DNA of 64,000 bases from Hydnum rufescens UP504 (GCA_014904985.1 MU128950.1:103716-167715), one strand, 5' to 3'; positions 21,900-34,395 are shown, counted from the first letter of the stretch. Program-made: numbers and translations. Notes: generated by a model not told the origin, from the sequence alone.

Positions 21900-22354
21900 A
21901 AGGGAGAACCTACTGAAGTTTGGTGGGGTTCCTTGATGATGTGGGGTGGTACTTGAACATGGGAGGGCTGGATATTGAAGATGGTCGCAACTGCAACACT
22001 ATGAAAGGCAAGATGGATGATTCCAACCTCCCCTACCAGCCAAAACTCTGGACGTATGGAGATCACAATGGAATCGCCTCGTATTTCTTATCTGAACCAA
22101 AGGTGCACCTGGCACTAGTGGTTATCTACAGCAGGACACAATCAACGGCCCAAAGACACACAGCCAAAATGGCCCAAGCCTGGTTCAAAGACCATGGTTT
22201 CAATGTCATGAAGTGGCCTGCCCAGTCCCCAGACCTCAATCCAATTGAACACCTCTGGCATCACATCAAAACAAAGCTTGGAGGATATGAAGAACCCCCA
22301 AAGGCATCCATGAGCTATGGGAAGCGAGTAGAGGCAGAGTGGGAGAAGATTTGA
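21900..22354 (+). pseudogene. Tc1/mariner transposase relic, C-terminal half
   Basis: Readable in shifting frames are WWGSLMMWG near 21920 and, near the end, HTAKMAQAWFKDHGF, WPAQSPDLNPIEHLWH and RVEAEWEKI. This is the DDE transposase of the Tc1 group: the second catalytic Asp region is scrambled, and the SPDLNPIEHLW block with the last catalytic Glu is intact. At least two frameshifts and TGA stops separate the blocks. The normal protein is about 340 aa, so the N-terminal DNA-binding half is missing. A probable 3' inverted repeat follows at 22657-22690. Confidence 0.85.
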
Positions 22355-22474
22355 AGCAGGGGTGTGTCAAAATTTGATAGAAAGTATGCCTAGGAGGGTG
22401 GAAGCAGTGTGGAAGGCAAAGGGGGGGTACACAAAATACTGAACTGTAATGATTTGTGTCACAATTTCATGTGC

Positions 22475-22692
22475 CACAAAACCGTTGCAATGATATAGGT
22501 GGCTTGTTAAGGGCATATCTCTGTCAAATATTGATGGATTGCTGTGAAATTTGGCACATGTGTAGCCAAGAAGCATATACATCTTGAACATATTTTTTCA
22601 AATTTTTTAAATGGCTGGTTGGGGAGGTATAAACAAAGAGAGTCAAAAGTGGCAAACATTGCAACGGTTTTGTGGGTCACTGTATGTGTCAT
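22475..22692. repeat. Subterminal inverted repeats at the 3' end of the Tc1-like relic
   Basis: CCACAAAACCGTTGCAATG at about 22476 recurs exactly inverted as CATTGCAACGGTTTTGTGG at about 22657. The second is followed by GTCACTGTA, the typical TACAGTGAC end of Tc1-like elements. This suggests that the 3' terminus lies near 22685. I did not find the 5' terminus. Confidence 0.65.
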
Positions 22693-22804
22693 ATGTCATT
22701 TCAGCCAATGCTTTGTTGACTACATAATTCCAGAGCTCATAGAGGATGGTATCAATGAGGTCACAAATTCCCAGGCCAAACAAACCACAATACAAAGTTT
22801 GCCA

Positions 22805-22882
22805 GTCATTGATTAAGTTAAGCCTGTTTTGACTCCTTGGCTATTCTTCAGAGAAATGAGTTACTTAATCAACAACTGGGTA
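22805..22882. repeat. Small MITE-like element, copy 2
   Basis: Inverted orientation of the 19428-19497 element, with ends CAGTCATTGATTAAGTTA and GAGTTACTTAATCAACAACTG around GGCTATTCTTCAGAGAAAT. Confidence 0.6.
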
Positions 22883-23289
22883 GGAGCCTGGAGTTAATCC
22901 TCATCCAAGAACAAGATCACAAGAGGCTAAGAATGCATGATCTTCTAGCACATTGCATTGAGAACCATGTTGGCAGGAGAGAAAAACCCTTTTGGAATTT
23001 TGGGGAACCCCAAGCTATATACATCATATGGATTATGTAGTCAAGGCAAGATTGATCCAATCCCAACACAGAGATCAGATCTCCATCAGAACAGAGAAAA
23101 ATTCCATCAGCAGTGAATGAAAAAAAGGAGTGGGGGGGGGGGGGTTACCTAAGGGATACCCAGGCAGCAACCAATGAATGGAGGGTGTGAACCTGATGGG
23201 TGACAATGGGATACAACAGCATCACAGTGCACAGATTATGGATTCTGGGTATGGGTATGGGTTATGGTTATGGTTGCAGGTATGGGTAG

Positions 23290-23940
23290 GATGCCTAGGT
23301 TTGGTTCCATTCAGGTCAGGTTCAGGTTTAAACCTGAGACCTGAGATACAGGAGAAGCAAAACATTTTAGTAGGTACTACAGAGTATCTGGACCCTCTGC
23401 TTGACTCTCTGCCTTGACCACTTCCTTTGCATCCCATTTTCCGTCCACATCTCATTCATACCCCTCCTCCACATCAATTTTCTGCTTAGACATATTCAGG
23501 GATGGCATTAGCTACCTGAATTGGGTCATGTGACTAACAGTAATCTGTACAAATATCCAGGTTTGATTCCAGAGTCATGTGACCTATAACCTGCACAAAT
23601 TACCACATTAGATTCCAGGGTCATGTGACTGTTGACTCTGAAATTACAGGGCTGTGTGCAAATTGCTAGGTTTACTTCCAGAATTGAATGTATGGAACAA
23701 TGACAATGATGATATGAACAAGGGTGAAAGTACATAAACTGGAAGCTACACCCTACCATTCAGGTTCAGATTTAAATCTGGGTTCAGACCAGGTTTTGGA
23801 TTCAGGGCCAGGGCAAAACCTGAACCTGACCTGAAGAAAACCAAATGAAACCTGACCCATTGGAACCAGACCTGGGTCTCAAGGTTTAACCCTGAACCTA
23901 GGCATCCATAGGTAAGGGCACAGGCACAAGTACAGGTACA
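23290..23940. repeat. Further CAGGTT/AACCTG clusters
   Basis: Clusters at 23305-23345 and 23760-23935 share the CAGGTTCAGGTTTAAACCTG-type unit. Just before them is a TATGGG/TATGGT simple repeat (23245-23290). Between them, the words CATGTGAC and TCCAG.GTCATGTGAC recur near 23525-23640. Confidence 0.6.
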
Positions 23941-24149
23941 GGTTATGGTCATGGGTTAGCCATGGTATGGTGTAAGCAAGGAGAATCAAAGAAATCTCTG
24001 CCACAGTCAACTCTATTTGATAAAGGACAAAGGAAGGGACCACAGAATCAATTTGAGAGGATGAGGTTTGGATGGCAAAGGTCTTTCCCACAAATTGTGA
24101 ATTGCTGTAAGCAAGTGTTGCTCAAGCAATAAAAGAATAGGGGAAAAGC

Positions 24150-24740
24150 CTAGTGAGACTTTAGCAACAGTTTTAGTGTGGAAATCACCCTTGAACCAGC
24201 AGCAACTTCAGTTCTTCAGACTGGGAAAGGGGGAAGACAATGGAATTTTCACCACAGTTCACTTAATATACAACCTAGAAATGGAAGTGCACAGAGAAAA
24301 AAGCAAAGTCAAAAGCTTCAAAACTGACAGAGATATTCAATCTGCAAATCAAAACAAGGAAGTAAGGCATAAAATGGCATTCCCTCCCTCCCCCTTGGAC
24401 AGATTAGAGGAATGGTGGAATGAGTTGTTCTGAATGTCCTCTCTGTCAGATATAAGACTACCAGACAATATTCAATATTTGAAAATTGGAAGGGGGAATG
24501 ATGTTCTCCTGAGACATGAGGGGATTCATATGTAGAACACCAAGTTCTTCATCATTCACAATTCCCTTAGTGCAGTTGGATAGGAATTTTCAATACCTTC
24601 CTAGGCTCACCATGATGGAATTGGATGAGAAATGACAAAGAAAATTGAAAAATACTCCTTGAATGCTGCAAATAGCCCATATTTGATCATGCAACCAATC
24701 TGCAGGTCAGAATAAAAGGCCTTGTACCACCCATACTCTG
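24150..24740 (-). repeat. LTR-F copy 3, partial and CpG-decayed
   Basis: Homologous in the same orientation to 17100-17830: CAAAGTCAAAAGCTTCAAAA, GACAGAGATATTCA and GCAAATAGCCCATATTTGATC align with GTCAAAAGCTTCAAAAATGA, GGAGATATTCC and GCAATAGCCCCTATTTAAC. It is strongly diverged. Confidence 0.55.
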
Positions 24741-24743
24741 GAT

Positions 24744-24816
24744 TATCATCAGGGCCATGCTGTGACAAGGGCACCACACAAACATAAACATGGATAGGTC
24801 TGGCTAAGTCCAGTGT
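24744..24816 (-). repeat. Relic of a Gypsy-A LTR 3' end
   Basis: AGGGCCATGCTGTGACAAGG followed by GCACCACACAAACATAAACA and CTGGCTAAGTCCAGTG matches the minus-strand end of Gypsy-A LTRs, with CpG replaced by TpG or CpA. Confidence 0.7.
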
Positions 24817-26310
24817 AGAAGAGACCAATGGGCTTTATGTGTTTGATTGGTTGAAATGTTATGAAATGTTTGTTAGATTGTTCTGAGATGAGGACAGATC
24901 AGTTTTGATGGGTTATGTGCCACTCAACTGTCATTTCATACTAGTTTGTTGTTGGTTTTGATTCCAGACTTTCACAGCAAGACTCCAAGACACATGATGC
25001 CTAGACCCAGGCAAGCATGTTCATGGAACATGTGGCTTTTGCTGGAGTCACATGCTTTTTCAGAGACATACCATGATGGTACATGTCAAGATGCACCTAT
25101 CATTGGATCAAATCACTCCTGACCCTGAGCAGAGTATCTCTGGCCAACTCTGTGATGAACTTGATGCATCTTTGATTCCATGGGCTTCATTTTCCACCCT
25201 AGAAGTCTACAAACCCATGAATTCTGGTTTAGAACCTGTTCTTGCTGCCTTCAGATGTGCTATTCACTGTGGAATCAACATACCCCTTCCTGCTCAGCAG
25301 CCTTGCTTTCTCCAATGGTCCCTCTTTGTTCTTGAAGTATGGAGTTGGGCTCTTGGGGGATTACATTGTTGTTGAAGATGAAGTGGGTACCATGGTGAAG
25401 GATGCCATCACTTCAGATGCTTTCAGGCTTCAGCAGTATCCTATGAGGTGTACAGACATCTGTGGACTCTCCAGAATCCCACCTTTCCCCCAACAACTCT
25501 GTAGTCTTGAGAAAAGCCCATCATCTCCATCATTTTGACCACCTTGATCAGTTGGACTGGAACTTTCAACATTACATTACTGGGCCAATCAAAAGTCCCA
25601 TCATATCCCTCATCCATCAAATGTCATGACCTTTGTCCCAAAAAAAAGATGACAGAAGATGATGGTGATCTAATGCAGTGAAGCACTCACCTCTTGGACA
25701 GCTTGCTCTGTGGTGATAGTGATGTGCCACAGGTGGTACCTCATAACTCATCTATTGCTGCACTGAGATCCACAATGTGGAATGCTGGAGACAGCACAAA
25801 GTAGGTCAGCAACATCCCTATTGCCCAGTATGAGTGCATAAAACACATGCTTTGGGGGGCAATGCACAACAACAGCCCAGATCATCACTTTATGGGGACT
25901 CATGTGGAGAGAGTTGAGAGATGAATGGACAAGGGATTGGGGATGAAATGGACCTAAGCACATGGACTAGAGAGATTCATTACATCCACTAAGATCAAGG
26001 TAGACAAGGGACAATATAGGAGAACACTCTCCCAGCACCTCTCCTTTAGAGGACTGCAATATCCCAGGCTGTTATGCTAACAGCAGGTCAATCTTAGCAG
26101 GCATAACCATTGCCCCAGCAACAAGCAAAGGATTGGACCAAGATGTGGTGTGCACTGTAGCAGTGGTGTTGGGTCTTGATAGAGGCAGAGTGAAGTCAAA
26201 TCTTCACATGTGCATTAATATTGTCTACAAGAGGACTTCTCTGCATCAGAGTCAGGGTCTAAAGTAGGGTGAAAGTGGTCAAGGAATTACCCAAAACCCA
26301 CATGCATGTT
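24817..26310. other. CpG-poor stretch with no recognisable gene
   Basis: Short open pieces (25052-25375, 25242-25538, 25748-25963) carry no domain that I recognise. The position just before a FunK1 relic leaves room for a lost upstream part of that gene. Confidence 0.3.
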
Positions 26311-26319
26311 GCCAAACTC

Positions 26320-27190
26320 ACAATCACCTCCAAGACAGCAGGTCCCAATTGTCCATGAATCTCCAGTAGGCAAGAGCAGGCTATGTTGGCAGTACTCCAT
26401 GACTTGGGCTCTACCATTCCCCAAGTTGCTCTCCAGATGCTCATGAAGTTCTCAACACCTCCCCAGCCCAGTTTTGATAAGAAACCATGATTAATATGCT
26501 AACATCAATGTCCCATCCTCTCTCTAGTTCAGGTCAATGGAAAGCTTTTGACAAAGAGCCTAAAGATCAGCCTAGTATGGAAGATGCAGTGTTCAAGCCA
26601 ATGGCAGAAATCTTCAAGAGGGTTGTTGGTGTGGTGATTGCAAGCTCAAGATCGAATCCAACTGTGCATGACTGCTCTATCAAACTGGTGCACAATCCAT
26701 CCATAGTGCTGACATCCACTGACAGGTATATGCTGCCAGGCCTGACCCCCATATGCTGGTCAAAGACAGACCAGGCAGGGTGAATACATATTGGGCAGAT
26801 GTGGTTCTCTTGGACGAATACAAGCAGAAGGATGAAATTGAAGAATTGGACAATGCAAGTACTCTTTGCAAACTCTAAGCTGTGGTCCTTACAATTTTCC
26901 CTAGGATGTACAGAAGTGTCTATGGAGTATGCAACACATCATGAGAGACAATCCATGCCAGCATGCAACATTTGGTCTAATGATCAAAAATACCACAATG
27001 AGGACATGGTTCTGTTGTCACTCTTCATTTGTGTTCACTGATAGGAGATTGCCTGGCTTCAACCCTACCATGGCCGGTGTCCCAGGAGATCTGACACCAT
27101 TCATCATTACTGTTCACTCCCATGACAATGAGAAACCAAGGAAGTTCTGTCTCAGAAAGAGGACATCTTTTGATCTTGATCTCTGACCTA
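26320..27190 (+). pseudogene. FunK1-type protein kinase relic 1, N-terminal region
   Basis: This aligns by eye with relic 3 (30880-33330). It starts with CAAGACAGCAGGTCCCAATTGTCCATGA, then the protein segment WKAFDKEPKDQPSMEDAVF, the conserved stretch around CSIKLVHNPSI, and WADVVLLDEYKQKDEIEELDNA with a shift. After that come NTTMRTWFCCHSSFVF and LTPFIITVHSHDNEKPRKF. These belong to the N-terminal region that precedes the kinase domain in FunK1 proteins, a large family of fungal-type serine/threonine kinase-like proteins in Agaricomycetes. Several frameshifts and stops are present, and no kinase core follows. From 27190 onward the homology is lost. Confidence 0.72.
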
Positions 27191-28190
27191 GTGAGGCTAC
27201 TATTTAGCATGGATGGCTGGCACTGAGGGTTTTACTGTATTTTCGGCTGCACAGAAAATCAACATTGAATGAGGAACCTAAATCAGCTCCCTATCTGGTT
27301 CCCTTCATTCAGTCATACCAGCTGTGTCATGGTTCATCCAGTATTTGAGATGGCTTAAATTTAATCTGTTATCATGCCTCTCAGACAACTCAGAATTGTC
27401 GATTCAATACCTGATCCTATAGTTGCCAAGAAGATGGACAATTCCAACTTTTGCCACTAGCACTTTCCCAGCAGTCTTAAGTACTGTGCTTGTGTTCTGA
27501 TGGCACTGTTTTCTTGGTTGGAAGTATGATCACATGGGAAGATCTGAAGCAGATTCAGCAAACAGTGCAATGTATCATCTTTACACAAGAATCCTCATGT
27601 CAAAGTTGTTCTTCACATCTCACCTATGGATGGCGCATTTGGGCTGAAGCTTTTAAAATGGTGTGATATTGTAGCATCAAGCAGGAAGCCTATGTGTCAA
27701 ATATTCATGAACCATGGATTCCAAGGAGAGAGAATGTCACACAAGGAATGGGCTAATGTCTCCAAGGTCATTCAGATCAAATTGGTATGTTTTATGGATA
27801 ACTTGACTGTTCTTCCATTGAAAATTCTGTCACAATACAGTATCAGCCTCTGGTCACATTTGATTCTCAGATTGCACCCAGGATGATTTCTGGCAACTGT
27901 ACAATCACACTCTAGTCTATCAAATACAAGCTGCCCTTCTGCTGTGCCCAAGTGTCTGTACTGACTTGATGTACTAGAATTGTGCATCAAGGACTTGTGT
28001 CATGCTGACTGTTGATAGCTTATGGTCTTCACTGGTTCTTGGGGATACATTACTTCAGGAAATATTCTCCTGGTCACATCAGCAATGGCAACTGGAGTTT
28101 TGAAGGATCTTGGGTCTCTTTAATGCCCCACCCCCATCTGTCATACCCTCACAAAGCATCTGACTCTGGCATGGGGGGTCCTAGGAAGGA
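27191..28190. other. CpG-poor stretch between FunK1 relics
   Basis: One 86-codon open piece (27626-27886) is seen, with a segment MCQIFMNHGFQGERM. I recognise no family. Confidence 0.25.
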
Positions 28191-28194
28191 CAGT

Positions 28195-29760
28195 CCCTAA
28201 TAATATTGTGACACCCCATCCTCCCATCATCCTGCCTTTGCCCAACCATGATGCCAATCTGATGATGACGATGAAGAATATGCTGAGTATTGGGCACATC
28301 TGATTGTTCTGGCTCTTGAGGGTTTATTATATGTGCTTTCAAACCTTCTGAGTTCCATGACTGCCACCATTCCTTATGCACTAATGATCTATGTTTTTAT
28401 GTTACATATAGACCCTTAGCCTTATTATTGCACTACAACTACAGTGCCACTGCTACCAAGTGGTGGGGACATGGTGTGAAATTGTTTGAGACATGAGAAT
28501 TGTGCCCATCAAGAAGGCATGAATTGGCTTTGATTCAGAAAAATGATTCTAAGCTGTGTAGTAAGGCAATCAACTGCCATGAACAGCACAGTCCCTGTAA
28601 TTTTGTACAAGCTGGGGCTATGGCAAAACAACATGCTGCCACTGTCTGTTACAGTCACAAGGTTGAAATTGATGATGAGACCATGTATTAAACCTTGTCC
28701 CTCACATCGAAACATGTTGTTTGGGCTGATATAATGATGAAGGATCTTTGGTTCCTCACAATGCACTTGGTGGCCTGGAAATGACCATAAGTGTGAGCTT
28801 GAAATGAAGAGAATTGACAGTCTACTAACATTAGCCCACATCTATAATCACTTTACAAAGTCTTTTAGGGTCCTGATTATAGAAACATTCCATGGGAATC
28901 ACTCAGAGCATGTGGCTTCTACCCCCATGGTCAGAGGTAGGAGTTGTCAAATAATCTTTTGCATGAAGGACTTCTGGGATGTGGTTGAGCATTGCATGGT
29001 TATTATTCTTTGCCATGCATATGCATGCCACATTGATGATATCAGATTCTCTCACTCTGTCTGTTGATGGCCAACTGATCTTGATCATGAGACCCCAGCC
29101 CACTAGATCTGGAGGATCAGCATGGCCCCCAATCACAACTGTTCCTCGGCCTACAAGAGTGTACTGGCAGTGAGTCATGACTGTGCCCAGCTGTATTCTG
29201 GCATTGTGAACAGTTATCATAGAGCTAAAGGAATAGTCTGGGACAGTCTTGTCCTGATTGTACTGGGCATTGTTCTTTGCTTTGTGGCTGGGTTGTACAT
29301 GGGATCCCATTGGCACCCTTTCTAGTGCCAGAGGCATGTCATGATATGTGATGAATGGATGGACACCCCATTGCTCCAGTGTAAGGCACATCATTTGAAC
29401 AGTGACATTGATGAACAGCAAAAATCACCATTACTGACCAAAGCAATGAACTCCAATACTGCAATACCACCATGATGGTAGTACCAGAGGCAACACTCCA
29501 TTCCATCAGTTGTAATGTTGATAATGTGGCTGCAGATTTGGCCAGAAGAGATCATTTCAAGAGTGCAACTAGCACTCTGTTTCTGTTTGTCCACATTCAG
29601 GGTGGGATTTGGCTTGTGGCTCATCAGGAAGGTCATCTGCTGGTCGCTTTGAACTTGATCCGGACCCAGACATGGACCTAAAATTGGATTGTGACTTGGA
29701 GACTTCCCCATCTCAGGTGATGGATGAAGGTAGTTGTTTGGAGCCATTACTCCCTTGAGG
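28195..29760 (-). pseudogene. FunK1-type protein kinase relic 2
   Basis: On the minus strand, 28903-29421 encodes a kinase N-lobe region (TLVGRGTVVIGG, LMIKISWPSTDRVRESDII with the putative ATP-binding Lys, MLNHIPEVLHAKDY). Then 28509-28841 carries a catalytic-loop-like ILHHYISPNNM, where an HRD motif would be expected, the metal-binding position IINFNLVT in place of DFDL, and TGTVLFMAVDCL, like the family's TGT.PFMA activation segment. A preceding part (29391-29747) overlaps out of frame. The HRD Arg/Asp and DFD Asp are lost, so it could not be an active kinase even without the stops. It faces relics 1 and 3. Confidence 0.75.
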
Positions 29761-30879
29761 TACAGTTAAGGATTGTCAGGTTGAATTTTTCTTCTCTGGA
29801 GCATCAGAAGACATCAATCCCTTAAACTCAACACAGCAATAGAGATCATCCCAGTAGAAAGGTGAGGAATAGCTCCCACTGCCATACTTAATTACAGGTG
29901 TGGCTCTGGGATTTGTGTTTCAGGGTCCATCTGGTTAGCTGAGCTTGACAACTGTGAGGCTATCATTTGCATCTAGGACATGAGCACCTCACCTTGTCAG
30001 ATCAGAGCATATTTGCAGATCACATAGGGACCAAGGATGAGATCAGCCATCGACTGTGGTTGTTACACCAACTGATGGGTGAACAGACTCTAGCTGAAAA
30101 GTCTGTCTGTAATTAGGATCAGTGGTGGAATGTTCATGGCTCCCTGGAAGTATTGGTGTCATGATTATGAATGAAAAGGCTTGGGTGGAGCATGAGAGGT
30201 GAAGGGAATAAGTCATGATGGGTGAGGAACATCAGAACATTGTATAAAATCCCCAAGCCTGACCAGCCAGGTCACAATACTCATCAGAAAGTGAATGATG
30301 ACAAGTGCATGTGTTGAGGACCATCAGTGTGATTATGAGGGTGAGAAGGGTTCAGTGGACTAGGGGGATGAAGAAAACAAGCTGGGGGTGTCATGGTGGC
30401 TGATGGATATCAGATTGCTGGATGAAACCCAAGCCTCGTCAGTAAGGCTTGTGATACTCATGAGGAACAAAACCACTGTGAGCCATCAAGTCCACTAGTT
30501 CAGACTTTATGATACCTACATGGTTGTAAATATAAAGGGCACAAAATTGAACCTGGATTGTAACTCATATAGCATCCATAGGCAAAGGATTTGAGGGCAT
30601 ATGAGGCAAGCCACAGATTGACTGGGTTGGGATCACTATCCATGTTCCTGGGGTGATCAGCATGTATATAACTACCTGGCCTACATTCTCTTTCTGCAAC
30701 TGCTGCCACCACTGGGGATGGATCCAGGATGAGATGAGCCACAAAAGCACATTTGAGATCATCAGCTAATCCAAGAGTATCAGGGTTCATAACATGAGAA
30801 GAAAGAGGAGGCTAGGAGGGTGATTTCATGGTTATGGCATCTTCTGATAGTGTGCCTCTTGGTTCATGTCCCTGAATTC
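29761..30879. other. Stretch with a diverged short duplication, no gene recognised
   Basis: Segments near 30165-30300 and 30350-30480 resemble each other (TCATGATGGGTGAGGAACATCAG...AAGCCTGACC against TCATGGTGGCTGATGGATATCAG...AAGCCTCGTC), a diverged direct duplication. The minus-strand open piece at 30500-30790 has no recognisable domain. Confidence 0.3.
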
Positions 30880-33330
30880 ACAGTCAACTCCAAGACAGCA
30901 GGCCCCAGTTGTCCATGAGTATCCTGTTCATGCAAAGAAAGTTCCATTCCCATCACTCCTACCAAAATGACATCCTTGAGGAAGCTCGATTGGATGTTCT
31001 CCATGACTTGGGTTCCTCGGTGCCCCAAGTCACTTTCCAGACCTTTATGAAGTTTTTAGCACCACCTCAACTGGATTTTGATATCAATACCACTATGAAT
31101 GCACTCAAGTCGATGCCTGATGGCACCCTTTCTGCTTCAGGTTGATGGAAAGCATTTGACAAGAGCTTACAGATAATGGGGAAAGCACAGTGTTTAAACT
31201 GATGACTCACATCTTTGATAATATTGTTGACATGATAATTGCTAACTCAAACTTGAAGCTACCTGCAAAGGATTGCTTGGTGAATCTTGACCAGAATCCA
31301 TCAAGGGGACTGATGTCAGGTGCCAGGTACAATGCCACCAGGCCCAATGGCTATCTGTTGCTCAAGGACAGGTTCAATGAAACAGTTATATCATGGGTGG
31401 ACATTGCTCTCTTGTGTGAATACAAGCAGGAGGATGGAATGGATGAATTAGATGATGCAAGTATTCTTCTAGGATTTTGAGATGCTATGGGATACTGATG
31501 ATTTGCCCTAGGATGTGTGGAAGTGTATATGGAGTATGCAACATGTCAGGAGAGACAACCCATGTCATTGAGCAACATATGGGATGACAATCGAAAATAC
31601 CACAACCAGGGTATGGTTCTGTTGTCAGTCTTCAGTCATTGTCAGCATGCCATTCAACTTCATTTCAGTACATCTGCTTGTATTTGCAAGTAATTCCATG
31701 CCCTGAACTTTATTTAGGAACCAGAAGCCCTTGTTGAGTTGTTTGCTGCCTTTGCATTTGCCAACAGGAGATCCCTCAGCTTTGATCCTACTGTGATGCA
31801 TCCACCAGGAGATCTGACACAATTCATCATAATGGTTCACCCTCATGACAGTAAGAAACCAAGGAGATTCCATACCAGACAGATCATTTTGTTGTTTGGT
31901 GCGGAGCCACTTCAAGGTCCAGGGACTCATGTTTTTGAAGCCATTGAAGTTGATGAAGGTGGAAAGGAGAAGGGCAATTCTGTTTTCCTAAGGGACATCT
32001 GGATTGACCATGATCACCTAAGGGAAGGTGCCATTCTCACCCAATTGTAGGACAAGGCAGACAAGAAGGATAAAAAGCTTGTGAAAAGGTATTTCCTTAC
32101 TACTGTCTGTCACAGAGATGTCTTGATGAAGCCTGGTGTTGCAGACAATACTCAGGATCTCATGCACCAATTGAACACTACTCAAGATAGCATGTTTGAG
32201 TTGCACAAGAGACTAGTGATAGACTCAAAACATAAAGTTGCCTCTGGCTTGCAAGGACTTGCAAGGCCTTCATGAGCCAAGCCAGCTCCATGTCCCACAC
32301 CTGGACTTGATGTACTCATGCAAGACACACTACCAGATCATTTTTGAGGAAAAGGGAGTTACAATCAATCTTGTCCTGAGCCTTCATGATGTAATGAAGG
32401 CTCTCACTCACATTATCACTGGTGAGTTTTCCCCTTGTTATTCACAGCCATGATTCTCAACATTCTGGCAATGCAGCTTTGCAACTTCTTTGAAAATTGG
32501 GATTGGGCCATGGGGACATTAGCATCAGCAATATATTGTGGTACAACAGAGGTGGCAAGCTATCAGATCTGGAATATGCAAGAGAATAGATGACAAGATG
32601 AGTCATGACACATGGATGGCAAGTCAAACTCAGTTTGTTATCTGGCAGCACACTGAATGTTTTTGACAGGACATGATATACCCCATGTTTGTTGAGGTTT
32701 CTGCACAAGGATTTCCTTCTGTTCCTTGATCTGCACCTTCTGAGACTTTAGACCTTGAGTGGCTGTGAAGACAACCCCAAATCCAAGAGGCCATACAAAA
32801 GAATGGACCCCCCCTGTTTGTTTGTATTCATTTGCATGACCTTGAATCATGGTGGTGGGTGGCAGTTTGGATCATCTTTTAGAACAATTTCTGTGTACCC
32901 CAGAAATTAGCTGCACCTCCTGAGCTCCCAACCATTCAACACCAACTTGACCAGGCCATGATCCTTTTCCCTTCCATCATAGAGAGCACTTGCCATCATG
33001 ATGCTTTCCAGTCCCATTTCTCCAGTATTTGCAAGGCAGTGACTGGGGGGACTACCAAGCAAGAGCAACATTTACACTGACTCAATCTTCTTCAAAGAGA
33101 TCTTGTCAATCATTATATGTTGGTTGATGCAATGCTGCCACACTCTATTAATCTGTCTACATCCAAGGACCAAATATATGACAATTTTAGGACCATTTTC
33201 ATGTTATACCAGAAATCAGCATTTACTTGCACTTTTATTCCAGACCTTGAGTGAGAATTATTGGGGATGCTGAAATGGCTAAGGGCAGAAATGGCTAGTG
33301 ACATTGAAGTCGCCACTCGAAAGAGAAGGC
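30880..33330 (+). pseudogene. FunK1-type protein kinase relic 3, nearly full length
   Basis: N-terminal region: LDVLHDLGSSVPQVTFQTFM, WKAFDK and CEYKQEDGMDELDDA up to 31480. It then gives LTQFIIMVHPHDSKKPRRF and the kinase N-lobe GTHVFEAIEVDEGGKEKGN, FLRDIWIDHDHLREGAIL. Next are KRYFLTTVCHRDVLMKPGV, THYQIIFEEKGVTINLVLSL and a likely intron donor (GTGAGTTTT near 32420). The catalytic-loop equivalent is GLGHGDISISNIL with KLSDLEYA near 32490-32580, then HLHDLESWWWVAVWIIF near 32815-32880 and a basic C-terminus ATRKRRQSL near 33320. Domain order matches FunK1 proteins. More than ten stops and frameshifts are present, mostly TGA or indels. LTR-F copy 2 starts 60 bp downstream. Confidence 0.82.
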
Positions 33331-33391
33331 AATCATTGCTGTTACAAGGGATAGTATAGGGGGTAATTGGCCTAGTATTGTCACCATACAT

Positions 33392-34395
33392 TGTTGGAGG
33401 GATAAAACCCTACTACATAGATTCTGCTTCAGGACCCAACTACCTCCTCAAACAAATCCAATTTACTCAATTCCAATCCTTCAATTACCTATCATTCCTT
33501 TGATTGCCATACAACATGGATTTCAATTCTCCAAGACCCATTTTATATCTCTTTCCTCCACCTTGTACATGAGACATTTATTGTCCATCTCCAAGTCTTC
33601 AACAGACTACCTCAAATTGTAGTTACTTCAAGCCCAGCCATCTGTGGCTCAGGCAATTCAACTTGCCTTGTTTGTTTGGTACTCAATCCATTATGCATTG
33701 CTCATTGCCTTAGCAGCAATATATGAGTCTGGATTATATAAACAAAATCACCTAAGCCACTGCATCCAACTTGTGGACTGGTCACATGTTAAATAGGGGC
33801 TATTACAACACTCTCAAGGAATAAACATGGAATATCTTGCTCAGTTTTCATCGGATCAACTTGGAAAAATAGTGCTCAGAAGGCCACGATTCAGCTCTTT
33901 CGAACTACACCAAATTCATGTCTATCGGACACGAACTCCATCCTCCAAGTTGATTTTATTATAAGTTTCATATTTCCCTTCAGTATTTCACAGATTTCTC
34001 TGTCGGTTTTGATCCGATTCATTGGAGATGACCACCCCTGGAAAGACGCTGAAAATCCGCATCGAATGGTACCAAGGGAAAAACGAGCAGATTAGAACTC
34101 AGCCTTCTGTGATTTAGTCTCCCCATGTCTCACTTCATCTTTATCTCCACTTTTTCTGATTACTAAGGACATTTATTATTCCGGAAATTGATGTCCGATG
34201 GAGGGTACATCTAGGATGACTAGTATCACCATTCCCCAAGGGATTCTGTTCAGTAGGAGAGGAGGAATAACTTGGTTAAGCCATATTCCCCTATTCTGAC
34301 TTAATTCTTGAATATCTCTTTCAGTTTTGAAGCTTTTGACTTGATCTCTTTTTCATCATTTTTGCCTTAACCCCACCTTTCTGCCAGTTTTGACC
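33392..34395 (+). repeat. LTR-F copy 2, 3'-truncated
   Basis: It begins TGTTGGAGGGATAAAACCC and matches LTR-F copy 1 until CCTTTCTGCCAGTTTTGACC, where it passes directly into the internal sequence that precedes LTR-B copy 2. The missing 3' end lies beyond that breakpoint. It is less CpG-depleted than copy 3. Confidence 0.65.
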
